Assembly (NCBI GenBank): GCA_019414645.1
Contig: DXLP01000038.1
Span: 1-19,022 of the forward strand
Source: Collinsella sp.
Lineage (GTDB): Bacteria > Actinomycetota > Coriobacteriia > Coriobacteriales > Coriobacteriaceae
Reading direction: 5' to 3'
Length of the DNA stretch: 19,022 nucleotides
Positions within the stretch are counted from its first letter, which is position 1. Each line of letters starts with the position of its first letter. Positions 1-6,343 of the stretch are shown one piece after another. The notes beneath the pieces were generated by a model that saw nothing but the letters and a program-made list of their open reading frames with translations, did no database searches and was not told the origin of the DNA. The translations under genes and the position numbers were made by a program.

Positions 1-125
1 TCAATCGTAGCCCGAGACGGGCCCGGGCTGACAATTTCGACTGTAATGGACGTTCATAAAAGACTAGTCATTTAAGTCTGTCCCCAATGACTGCGGAAAC
101 CCGGCGCTTGGGGACGTTCCTTTTA
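1..125. other. Noncoding left flank with REP-like hairpin
   Basis: I see no gene here. Bases 80-87 (GTCCCCAA) and 108-115 (TTGGGGAC) are perfect 8-bp inverted arms around a 20-base loop, a REP-like extragenic palindrome directly beside the insertion sequence. Bases 62-69 (GACTAGTC) form a short perfect palindrome, and 63-72 recurs inverted at 1965-1974. A GC-rich imperfect hairpin (AGCCCG/CGGGCT) lies near base 9-30. Confidence 0.5.
68..90 (+). repeat. 23-bp direct repeat, left copy
   Basis: The 23 bases 68-90 recur exactly and in the same orientation at 1934-1956, so one copy lies on each side of the insertion sequence and the 62-bp repeat array. The sequence starts TCATTTAAG and ends CCCCAATGA. 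The copies are not adjacent to the IS ends, so they are not a simple target duplication. They look like dispersed host or REP-type repeats. Confidence 0.75.
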
Positions 126-140
126 ATATGAGCAGGACAT
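126..140 (+). repeat. Subterminal inverted repeat, transposase 3' side
   Basis: ATATGAGCAGGACAT is the exact reverse complement of 1666-1680. Matching stops on both sides (base 125 against 1681, base 141 against 1665), so the arm is 15 bp. Confidence 0.85.
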
Positions 141-445
141 TGTCAAGAGGCAAAATCGGGCCTGGCCCCAACGATATGGGGTCAGGCCCTCTCCCTATAT
201 CAACCCGTCCGCGGCGACCTCGGCGTGTCTTCCCGACGCTCGTCTTTGCAGTTTAATATCCGCCCGTGGCGATCTCTCGCTGGGCAATCCGTTGCTACGG
301 CTGAGGCTTCTACGTCGAACCGACAGTCTGTGCACGCGTGTGGCGCCCTGGGCGCTCGCAGAAAAGGGACCTGAGGTTCGCCTCAACGGCTTCGGATCCA
401 ACCGCTTCCGGGGTGATCGGCTTATGTGCGGGGGACCGCCCCCCC
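141..445 (-). ncRNA. Candidate guide (bridge/seek) RNA region of the IS
   Basis: In the IS1111 subgroup a structured guide RNA is encoded between the transposase stop codon and the 3' inverted repeat, and it directs both donor and target recognition. This element has about 305 noncoding bases there. Several hairpins are visible: a 12-bp stem at 158-189, a GGCGCC-rich stem near 342-355 and a G5/C5 hairpin just after the transposase stop. Bases 240-259 contain short matches to both IS/chromosome junctions (see findings). Function comes from family knowledge and position. I could not fold the RNA or identify both guide loops, and a GC-rich open frame through this stretch has no recognisable protein features. 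Confidence 0.4.
158..189. other. Strong hairpin inside IS 3' end
   Basis: Arms 158-169 and 178-189 pair over 12 bp (one G-U pair on the plus strand, a mismatch on the minus strand) around an 8-base loop. It lies about 17 bases inside the inverted repeat. It could be a stem of the guide RNA or a block to readthrough transcription. No T-tract follows on either strand. Confidence 0.55.
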
Positions 446-1558
446 CTACGCCTCCTCGGCCATGAGGCCGACCGCCCACACCCAGCAGGCGAGCTCGCGC
501 GCCGTGGCCACGTTCGCCTTGTTGCCGTGGACCCCGCGCGCGAGCAGCGCCTCCCGCCTCTCGACCAGCCTCCGCACGCCCTTGGCGGCGTGCCTGCGGG
601 CGCCCCGGTCCGGGGCCTGGCCCTTGGCGAGGTCCTTCGGCCGCCCCGAGCACGTCAGGTAGTGCCACGCGGCCTCGACCAGCGCCTTTCTCAGGTGCTT
701 GTTGCCCGCCTTGGTGATCGCGCCCCTGCGGTCGCTCTCCCCGCTGGAGTGCTCGGAGGGCGTCAGGCCGACCCACGCGGCGAACGAGCGGGCGTTCCCG
801 AACCTGGAGAACTCGCCGGCCTCGAACACGAGGTCGGCGGCCGTCGCGGTGTCGACGCCCTTGAGGCAGCGCAGGGAGTCGACCCTCCTCCTCCACCTGG
901 GCTTGCGGGCCTCGGCCTCGACGAGCCCCTCGAGCCGCGCCTTCTCCTCCGCCGCCCGCCTGACCGCGTCGACGTAGTAGGCGAGCACGTCGTTGTCGGC
1001 CCCCTCCGCGAACCTAATCGACTCGATCCAGGACCAGTGCGCCCGGGTCCAGTTGCCCTTCCTGCGGCCGGTGGGCGTCCTCTCGTCGAAGGCGAGCCCG
1101 TGCCTGAGCAGGAACTTGGAGAGCCGCTGCTTCGCGCGCGAGAGGTCGTCCCTCGCGTCCTCGAGCGCCCTGGTCAGGTCGCGGGCGGCCTCGCACTCGT
1201 CGTCGGGGACCCACACCTCGACGACGTTGCCGACCGACAGCATGCGGGCGAGGAACTCGGCGTCGTTGCGGTCGTTCTTCCTGCGCCTGTCCGCGCTGGG
1301 CTTGATCATCTTCGAGACGGCGCCGACCACGCAGTCGACCCCCAGGCCGGAAAGCCTCTTCTGCAGGTCGAAGCCCGTGACCCCGGACTCGTACACGCAC
1401 CTGGCCCTGGGGTCCACGGAACGGACCCACCCCGCGACGGCGCCGGCGTCGTAGCCGAAGGTCGCGGCACGTACCTCCCCGGTCATGACGTCGAGGGAGA
1501 CTGCCTTTATCGAGCGGGCGTGGACGTCGAGGCCGACGAAGATGGTAGTATCGAGCAT
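446..1558 (-). CDS. IS110-family transposase
   Basis: RNA-guided DEDD recombinase that excises and inserts the element; 370 residues, a normal family length. The N-terminal RuvC-like domain shows FVGLDVHARSIKAV (first Asp), a YESG segment (Glu) and KNDRNDAEFLARML (last acidic pair). The C-terminal Transposase_20 domain shows LRCLKGVDTATAADLV, then FAAWVGLTPSEHSSGE and the GAITKAGNKHLRKAL signature, which carries the catalytic serine region. A helical segment separates the two domains. I chose the ATG at 1558 because GGAAGGGG lies 5 bases upstream of it; an upstream in-frame ATG at 1573 has no ribosome binding site and would add five residues. No frameshift or internal stop is seen, so the gene looks intact and the element may be active. 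Codon use is strongly GC-rich. Confidence 0.93.
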   Translation of the reverse strand: MLDTTIFVGLDVHARSIKAVSLDVMTGEVRAATFGYDAGAVAGWVRSVDPRARCVYESGVTGFDLQKRLSGLGVDCVVGAVSKMIKPSADRRRKNDRNDAEFLARMLSVGNVVEVWVPDDECEAARDLTRALEDARDDLSRAKQRLSKFLLRHGLAFDERTPTGRRKGNWTRAHWSWIESIRFAEGADNDVLAYYVDAVRRAAEEKARLEGLVEAEARKPRWRRRVDSLRCLKGVDTATAADLVFEAGEFSRFGNARSFAAWVGLTPSEHSSGESDRRGAITKAGNKHLRKALVEAAWHYLTCSGRPKDLAKGQAPDRGARRHAAKGVRRLVERREALLARGVHGNKANVATARELACWVWAVGLMAEEA

Positions 1559-1665
1559 GGGAGCCCCTTCCATGAATGCGGCGTGGCCGCCGCGGCTGAA
1601 TTAGACACTCACCATTGTCGGCCTAATCCGCGGTCTTTCATGCAGCAGGGGCTCTCAATGTTTTT

Positions 1666-1680
1666 ATGTCCTGCTCATAT
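1666..1680 (-). repeat. Subterminal inverted repeat, transposase 5' side
   Basis: ATGTCCTGCTCATAT on the plus strand is the exact reverse complement of 126-140. Bases 1559-1665 between it and the transposase start form the 5' leader of the element and carry no gene. Confidence 0.85.
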
Positions 1681-1731
1681 CGTCTCTGCTGGCAGCTTGG
1701 AACAGTCCTTAAAGCCCGCATCAATCAACTG

Positions 1732-1903
1732 CGGAAAGCGCATCCCAGAATGAGCGTCCAACATGGGACATAGTTTCCCTTGAGGGCCTCAACCGGAAAA
1801 TGCATCCCGGAATGTTGCCGGAAAGTGGAACGTAGTTTCCCAAACGGGCCGCTAACGGAAAGTGCATCCCGCTATTGAGCTCCAAAATGGGATGCGCTTT
1901 CCG
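1732..1903. repeat. Three tandem 62-bp palindromic units
   Basis: Left half-motifs start at 1732, 1794 and 1856 (consensus CGGAAARYGCATCCC) and right half-motifs at 1764, 1826 and 1888 (TGGGAYRTAGTTTCCC in the first, degenerate in the second, TGGGATGCGCTTTCCG in the third). The period is exactly 62. Unit 3 is a 14/15 inverted repeat. The left half of unit 1 and the right half of unit 3 are perfect 16-bp inverted repeats, so the whole array is bounded by inverted ends. The array lies between the IS and the 3' end of the peptidase gene. It resembles a REP/BIME-type cluster or a MITE-like element; no protein is encoded. Confidence 0.7.
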
Positions 1904-1933
1904 TGTCGGCAGTTCCTGGCAGCCTGGGGCTAC

Positions 1934-1956
1934 TCATTTAAGTCTGTCCCCAATGA
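1934..1956 (+). repeat. 23-bp direct repeat, right copy
   Basis: Exact copy of 68-90. A second partial copy of its end (TCCCCAATGA) follows at 1960-1969, running into the peptidase stop codon. The ten bases 1965-1974 are the reverse complement of 63-72, so outer inverted ends may frame the whole 63-1974 patch. Confidence 0.7.
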
Positions 1957-1969
1957 TTATCCCCAATGA

Positions 1970-3004
1970 CTAGTAGTAGGCCCACATGGCTTCGGCTTCA
2001 TTGAGGACCTCTACGGCGCCCCAACGGCGGGCGCTGCGGCTGGCCGAGTTGGGGTCGTAGACGCCAATCTGGTCGGCGTCGTCAATACCGTAAAGCACAA
2101 TGTAGTGGCCCACGTTGGTAAAGGTGCCCGGCCGAACGGCGGCGATGACGGGCGCTCCCGAACGCAGCGCCTGAGTCATAGAGTCGCGATCGTTATGGAG
2201 CTCCGTTCCGTTAAGTCCCAACTGCCATGCGCCGCTCGTCATAAACGACCATTCGGTTGCACCGGTGGGGGCGTAATTGCCCGCCTCGGAAAGCGCGCAC
2301 ATATCGACGGGGGTCATATTGGTGCGTCCCGTCTTAAAGATGTAGACCATGGTGAGGCACGTGGGCCCGCAGGCATTTTGGCGGATGGTGCCGCCGGCGT
2401 AAGGCAGCTCCGACCACGCAGGGTCGATCTGATAGATATGGGGCATCGTGCCGGCTTGCCATTGCGAGCGCGGGGTCGAAAAGGCGAAAGAATAACCGGG
2501 TGCGACGGGGGCCTTGAGCAGCTTGTCCTCGGCGGTGGGCTCGAGACCGGCCGAACCGTGGGACATACAGGAGCTCATAAGCACAAAGACCAGACAGGTA
2601 AGGATAGAGCACAGTGCGAGGCGAAGTCGACGAGCCGGCAGGGCGGGGGCATTCGCGTGCGATGCCGAGCGGTAGGGCTTGCCGTCGCGTCCGCCTTGGG
2701 GATGCGAAAAGAAGCGGTTGATATGGATGCCGGGCTGACGTGCGCCGTTGCGGCGCAGTTGCGGAACCTCGGCCTGACGCTGTCGAGTGCGCGCACCCAA
2801 GCGGCCATCTTGCTGCGCGCTTGTGCCCGTGCTCAGACGGCCACTCTGCCGCGTTCTGCTTGCCTGCTGCCGAGACGAAGGCCTGGGTTGCTCTTGAGGA
2901 CGTTGCGGATTGCTGTTCGTGGCACTTCTGGGCGTCGGCGTGGTACGGCCAGCAAGGCGAACGCTTTGTCGCCGTTGATCACCGTCGTTGTATCCGTATG
3001 CCAT
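1970..3004 (-). CDS. Membrane-anchored C39-like cysteine peptidase
   Basis: 344 residues. Residues 1-125 are low-complexity, rich in Arg, Gln, Pro and Ser, and probably cytoplasmic. A single hydrophobic segment (about 128-146) anchors the protein. The C-terminal domain, presumably extracellular, matches the peptidase C39_2 fold: QNACGPTCLTMVY holds the candidate nucleophile Cys212, GHYIVLYGID holds His300, and GVYDPNS supplies Asp317/Asn319. Such domains are papain-like; many are uncharacterised surface proteins, and substrates here are unknown. MSSC at the end of the hydrophobic segment is a weak lipobox, but the long preceding tail argues against a lipoprotein signal. The start ATG has AAGGCGG upstream at good spacing. 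The gene is alone on the minus strand; its stop codon lies inside the repeat patch next to the IS. Confidence 0.8.
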   Translation of the reverse strand: MAYGYNDGDQRRQSVRLAGRTTPTPRSATNSNPQRPQEQPRPSSRQQASRTRQSGRLSTGTSAQQDGRLGARTRQRQAEVPQLRRNGARQPGIHINRFFSHPQGGRDGKPYRSASHANAPALPARRLRLALCSILTCLVFVLMSSCMSHGSAGLEPTAEDKLLKAPVAPGYSFAFSTPRSQWQAGTMPHIYQIDPAWSELPYAGGTIRQNACGPTCLTMVYIFKTGRTNMTPVDMCALSEAGNYAPTGATEWSFMTSGAWQLGLNGTELHNDRDSMTQALRSGAPVIAAVRPGTFTNVGHYIVLYGIDDADQIGVYDPNSASRSARRWGAVEVLNEAEAMWAYY

Positions 3005-3364
3005 TCGTACCGCCTTGTCTCATGTATAACCTGTCCATCCTACAAAAAAGATGTGCAACAAATGGGTCTGCGCGTCAAAAGCTCGGTAAACGGTACGAAA
3101 GGCGCAAAACACACGGCCTCAAAAACAACTCTATATGCGTCCGATGAGCGTACGCCCGTCGGACGGGCGGCAACAATGAACGGCAAACCGTGCCGTTCGT
3201 CCCAAAAACGGCGCCGCTCGTTTTGCAGTTCTGCCTTCGGTCGAGCTACAAGCGGAGCTGCTGCGCCAAGGCCGTATCTTAAAGCCACGAAATAAAAGAG
3301 CGCGGCAAAACAGACCGCGCAAGGGGTGACGTCAAGGGGCGTCAAAAAGGAAAGGAGGGGAACA
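3005..3364. promoter_or_regulatory. Divergent intergenic region with operator-like palindromes
   Basis: No gene is supported. The region separates the minus-strand peptidase from the plus-strand permease and should hold promoters for both. Perfect inverted repeats: 3153-3160/3162-3169 (CGCCCGTC, 1-base spacer), 3178-3185/3191-3198 (GAACGGCA/TGCCGTTC, 5-base spacer) and GTCCGA/TCGGAC at 3139-3144/3159-3164. A shorter AAAACG/CGTTTT pair lies at 3205-3224. They are candidate regulator sites for the permease-hydrolase genes. I could not place a convincing -35/-10 pair. The permease ribosome binding site AAGGAGGGG is at 3352-3360. Confidence 0.45.
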
Positions 3365-4816
3365 ATGGCGGACAAGAACGCAGAAGTTGCAGTCGAGGAT
3401 AACGGCGGCATGAAGAAAACGCTTTCGCTCTGGAACTTCTTCACCATCGGTTTCGGTGCCATCATCGGTACCGGTTGGGTTCTGCAGGTCGGCGACTGGA
3501 TGGTCGTGGGCGGCGGTCCCGTTCCCGCTATGATTGCATTCCTCTTGGGTGCAATCTTCCTCGTGCCCGTCGGAGCTGTTTTCGGTGAGCTCACGGCTGC
3601 TATCCCCATCTCGGGCGGCATCGTCGAGTATGTCGATCGTAGCTTTGGCCGTACGCTGAGCTACATCACCGGATGGCTTTTGGCCCTGGGCAACGGCATC
3701 CTGTGCCCGTGGGAGGCCATCGCCATTTCGACCCTCGTGTCCGAGATGTTCGGCAGTCTGCCCGGCCTTGAGTGGCTGCGCGCCGTCAAGCTCTACACCA
3801 TACTGGGGGCCGACGTCTACCTGTTCCCGACGCTGATCGCGCTCGGCTTTGCAGTCTACGTCATCTTCCTCAACTTCCGCGGCGCCAGCTCGGCTGCCAA
3901 ACTCCAGGCCTTCCTGACCAAGGCCCTGCTCTGCGGCATGCTGCTCGCCATGGGCGTCTCGCTGTTCACCGGCTCGCCGGACAACGCCATGCCCGTGTTC
4001 TCCCAGGTCGCCGGCGCTGGCGGCGGCAAGGCCGCTACCGAGAGCACCAGCCTGTTCGCCGGCATCGTGTCGGTCTTGGTTCTGACTCCGTTCTTCTACG
4101 CCGGCTTCGACACCATTCCTCAGCAGGCTGAGGAAGCAGCCGAGGGCCTCAACTGGAACAAGTTCGGCAAGATCATCTCCCTGGCACTGCTGGCCGCCGG
4201 CGGCTTCTACATGGTCTGTATCTACTCGTTCGGCACCATCCTCGACTGGCATGAGTTCGTTAAGAGCCCGGTTCCCGCGCTCGCCTGCCTCAAGGGCATC
4301 AACATGCTCCTGTACCTGGCCATGCTCGTCATCGCTACGCTTGGACCCATGGGTCCGATGAACTCCTTCTACGGCGCCACGAGCCGCATCATGCTCGCCA
4401 TGGGCCGCAAGGGCCAGCTGCCCGAGCAGTTCGCCGAGGTCGACCCCAAGTCCGGCGCTCCCAAGCTTGCCTGCGTCGTTCTGGGCGTCATCACCGTCAT
4501 CGGTCCGTTCCTGGGCAAGAACATGCTCATTCCTCTGACCAACGTGTCGGCTCTCGCCTTCATCTTCTCCTGCGGCATGGTCGCCCTCGCCTGCCTGCGC
4601 ATGCGCTTCACCGAGCCCGACCTGCCTCGTCCCTACGAGGTGCCCGGCGGCAAGTTTGGCATCGGCCTCGCTATCGCTGCCTGCGCCATCATCATCGGCC
4701 TGCTCGTGATTCCGTTCTCTCCCGCCTCCCTCAACATGGTGGAGTGGAGTATCGTGATTGGCTGGCTGGCCGTCGGCCTGGCTCTCATGGCCTTCACCAA
4801 TTCCCGCAAAAAGTAA
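3365..4816 (+). CDS. APC-family amino-acid permease
   Basis: 483 residues and about twelve hydrophobic segments, the usual size for an amino acid-polyamine-organocation transporter in the cytoplasmic membrane. The first membrane helix carries the family signature FFTIGFGAIIGTGW (about residues 25-38), whose unwound glycine stretch binds the substrate amino group; the PISGGIVEYVDRSFG segment after helix 2 is also typical. The start is the ATG at 3365, with AAGGAGGGG four bases upstream; a GTG at 3326 extends the frame without a better site. The amidohydrolase follows on the same strand after 131 bases. I infer that this gene imports an amino-acid derivative or small peptide that the hydrolase then cleaves. 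Substrate cannot be read from sequence. Confidence 0.9.
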   Translation: MADKNAEVAVEDNGGMKKTLSLWNFFTIGFGAIIGTGWVLQVGDWMVVGGGPVPAMIAFLLGAIFLVPVGAVFGELTAAIPISGGIVEYVDRSFGRTLSYITGWLLALGNGILCPWEAIAISTLVSEMFGSLPGLEWLRAVKLYTILGADVYLFPTLIALGFAVYVIFLNFRGASSAAKLQAFLTKALLCGMLLAMGVSLFTGSPDNAMPVFSQVAGAGGGKAATESTSLFAGIVSVLVLTPFFYAGFDTIPQQAEEAAEGLNWNKFGKIISLALLAAGGFYMVCIYSFGTILDWHEFVKSPVPALACLKGINMLLYLAMLVIATLGPMGPMNSFYGATSRIMLAMGRKGQLPEQFAEVDPKSGAPKLACVVLGVITVIGPFLGKNMLIPLTNVSALAFIFSCGMVALACLRMRFTEPDLPRPYEVPGGKFGIGLAIAACAIIIGLLVIPFSPASLNMVEWSIVIGWLAVGLALMAFTNSRKK

Positions 4817-4822
4817 CGCCGA

Positions 4823-4917
4823 GCCGGGGCGGATCAGGTGCGCGGGCCCCTCTCTTCCGCGCACCGAACCCGGCGCCACTTGGGTAGCTTTGTGAGGCCT
4901 TAACCCAACACGGCCTC
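4823..4917 (+). promoter_or_regulatory. Intercistronic hairpins between permease and hydrolase
   Basis: GGTGCGCGG (4837-4845) pairs with CCGCGCACC (4857-4865), enclosed by GCCGGG (4823-4828) and CCCGGC (4869-4874). A second hairpin, GAGGCC/GGCCTC, is at 4894-4899/4912-4917. No T-run follows, so these are not classical terminators. They may stabilise or process the permease mRNA and set unequal expression of the two genes. The hydrolase ribosome binding site AAGGAGG (4937-4943) is left free. Confidence 0.55.
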
Positions 4918-4947
4918 GCCCACTATATGGATCCATAAGGAGGAACC

Positions 4948-6225
4948 ATGTCCACTAAGTATGCAATCGTTGGCGGCAAGCTCATCGACGGTACCGGTGC
5001 CGAGCCGGTCGAGAACTCCCTCGTTCTCGTCGATGACAACGGCAAGATCGAGTACGCCGGCGCCATGCAGGACCTTCCCGAGGGCGTTGAGGTCATCGAC
5101 GCCGCCGGCAAGACCGTCCTTCCCGGCCTGATCGACACCCACCTGCACTTCTCGGGCAACTTGACCGACGATGACACCGACTGGGTCATGCAGCCGCTCC
5201 TCGAGAAGCAGGCCGTCGCCGTCAAGCAGGCCTACGACTGCCTCACCCACGGCCTCACCACCGTCTGCGAGATCGGCCGCTTTGGTATCCAGATCCGTGA
5301 CTGCATCGACAAGGGCGTCTTTAAGGGCCCGCGCGTTCTGGCCACCGGCCTTGGCTTCTGCCGCGTTGCCGGCCACGGCGACTCCCACCACTGCAGCCAG
5401 GAGCTCAACAAGGAATCGCACCCCTGGGGCGATCAGGTCGACGGTCCTTGGGATCTGCGCAAGGCCGTCCGCCGTCGCCTGCGTGAGAACCCCGATGCCA
5501 TCAAGATCTGGGCTACCGGTGGCGGCATCTGGCGCTGGGACTCCGGCCGCGACCAGCACTACTGCTCCGAGGAGATCCAGGCCGTGGTCGAAGAGGCAAA
5601 GATGGTCGGCATCCCCGTGTGGAGCCACTGCTACAACAACCACGCCGCTGCCTACGATTCCGTTCGCTTTGGCTGCGAGCAGCTGATTCACGGCTTCGAT
5701 ATCGATGAGCGCACCATGGACCTCATGGCCGAGCAGGGCACCTTCTTCACCCCGACGATCGCTTTCCTGCCCACCTGGTACGCCACCTATCCGCCCGTCT
5801 ACGTCCCCGAGCTGCACGACAAGTACGAGGGCACCCTGGTCGAGAAGGAGCTGCAGCGCAACTACGACTGCCTGCGCGAGGCCAAGAAGCGCGGCGTCGT
5901 CATGACGATCGGCTCCGACTCCTTCTCCTTCGTCACCCCGTACGGCACCTGCTCCATCGAGGAGATGTACGAGTTCGTCGACAAGATCGGCTTCACTCCG
6001 GTCGAGACCATCACCTGCGCCACCCTCAACGGTGCCAAGATGTGCCACATCGAGGACGAGACCGGGTCCATCGAGGCCGGCAAGTGCGCCGACCTGCTGG
6101 TCGTCAACGGTGACGTCGCCGCCGACATCCACGTGCTCAACACCGACAACATGGACGTCATCATGAAGGACGGCTGGATTGTCGAGGGCGGCACCTTCGG
6201 CGAGGCAAACAAGTACAGCGCCTAA
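4948..6225 (+). CDS. Metal-dependent amidohydrolase, dipeptidase/imidazolonepropionase-like
   Basis: 425 residues of the amidohydrolase superfamily, a cytosolic TIM-barrel hydrolase flanked by a small beta domain built from both ends. Visible metal ligands in the expected order: DTHLHF (His65, His67), Lys186 in AIKIWATGG (usually carboxylated), His227 in WSHCYNN, His248 in IHGFDID and Asp323 in IGSDS. The C-terminal GSIEAGKCADLLVVNGD is the typical end of the metal-binding barrel. Relatives include imidazolonepropionase-like enzymes and Xaa-Pro or Xaa-Arg dipeptidases, so an amide or cyclic amide bond is the likely target; the exact substrate is unknown. AAGGAGG precedes the start. The gene follows the permease and ends before a strong terminator. 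An unusually Cys-rich barrel is noted. Confidence 0.9.
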   Translation: MSTKYAIVGGKLIDGTGAEPVENSLVLVDDNGKIEYAGAMQDLPEGVEVIDAAGKTVLPGLIDTHLHFSGNLTDDDTDWVMQPLLEKQAVAVKQAYDCLTHGLTTVCEIGRFGIQIRDCIDKGVFKGPRVLATGLGFCRVAGHGDSHHCSQELNKESHPWGDQVDGPWDLRKAVRRRLRENPDAIKIWATGGGIWRWDSGRDQHYCSEEIQAVVEEAKMVGIPVWSHCYNNHAAAYDSVRFGCEQLIHGFDIDERTMDLMAEQGTFFTPTIAFLPTWYATYPPVYVPELHDKYEGTLVEKELQRNYDCLREAKKRGVVMTIGSDSFSFVTPYGTCSIEEMYEFVDKIGFTPVETITCATLNGAKMCHIEDETGSIEAGKCADLLVVNGDVAADIHVLNTDNMDVIMKDGWIVEGGTFGEANKYSA

Positions 6226-6266
6226 GCTACCGTTCATCGATGGCTTGATGTAAAACACAGTATTTG

Positions 6267-6281
6267 ATTGCATAATGCAAT
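6267..6281. promoter_or_regulatory. Perfect palindrome ATTGCAT-A-ATGCAAT
   Basis: Seven-base arms surround one central A, overlapping the start of the terminator stem by a few bases. It sits about 60 bases upstream of the kinase gene, where a promoter is expected. Candidate operator; function inferred only from symmetry and position. Confidence 0.35.
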
Positions 6282-6283
6282 GG

Positions 6284-6310
6284 AGAGGGTCGCTTGCGGC
6301 CCTCTTTATT
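6284..6310 (+). terminator. Rho-independent terminator after the amidohydrolase
   Basis: Stem 6284-6292/6297-6305 (AGAGGGTCG/CGGCCCTCT, one G-U pair) with a CTTG tetraloop, followed by TTATT. It ends the permease-hydrolase transcript and separates it from the kinase, whose coding region therefore cannot reasonably begin at the upstream in-frame ATG at 6275. Confidence 0.75.
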
Positions 6311-6343
6311 GCTATGGGGTGCGTCGGTAAGAAGGAGATGACG

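Larger units (their letters stand above)
126..1680 (-). mobile_element. IS110-family insertion sequence (IS1111-like subgroup)
   Basis: The element holds one transposase gene (minus strand) between exact 15-bp inverted repeats at 126-140 and 1666-1680. Known family traits: IS110 transposases are DEDD recombinases that insert without terminal inverted repeats or target duplication, while the IS1111 subgroup has short subterminal inverted repeats and a longer noncoding stretch 3' of the transposase. Both subgroup traits are seen: about 305 bases lie between the stop codon and the 3' inverted repeat, and about 107 between the start codon and the 5' one. The true ends probably lie a few bases outside the repeats, so the coordinates are minimal. 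The element looks more GC-rich than its neighbours, suggesting acquisition. Confidence 0.8.

Noticed and set aside
195..896. Minus-strand open frame of 233 codons in the IS 3' end
   Set aside because: It overlaps the transposase in another frame, is Arg/Gly/Pro-rich, and covers the expected guide RNA region.
338..1753. Long plus-strand open frame of 471 codons across the IS
   Set aside because: It is the antisense shadow of the GC-rich transposase gene; composition is Pro/Arg/Gly-rich with no domain, and the minus-strand frame carries clear IS110 motifs.
1732..1903. CRISPR-like array (regular 62-bp period)
   Set aside because: Half-motifs are degenerate, there are only three units, each unit is internally palindromic, the spacers resemble each other and no cas gene is present.
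68..1956. 23-bp direct repeats as target-site duplication of the IS
   Set aside because: They lie 35 bp and more than 250 bp away from the IS ends, and IS110-family insertion does not normally make such duplications.
3005..3364. Small open frames in the permease upstream region
   Set aside because: No ribosome binding site and no recognisable protein pattern; the stretch is better read as a regulatory region with several palindromes.
3332..4936. Minus-strand open frame of 534 codons opposite the permease
   Set aside because: It is rich in Glu, Asp, Gly and His as expected for an antisense shadow of a membrane protein gene, and has no recognisable domain.
6275..6343. Upstream ATG at 6275 as the kinase start
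   Set aside because: It lies in the terminator and palindrome region and lacks a ribosome binding site; a better site serves 6344 (or 6338).
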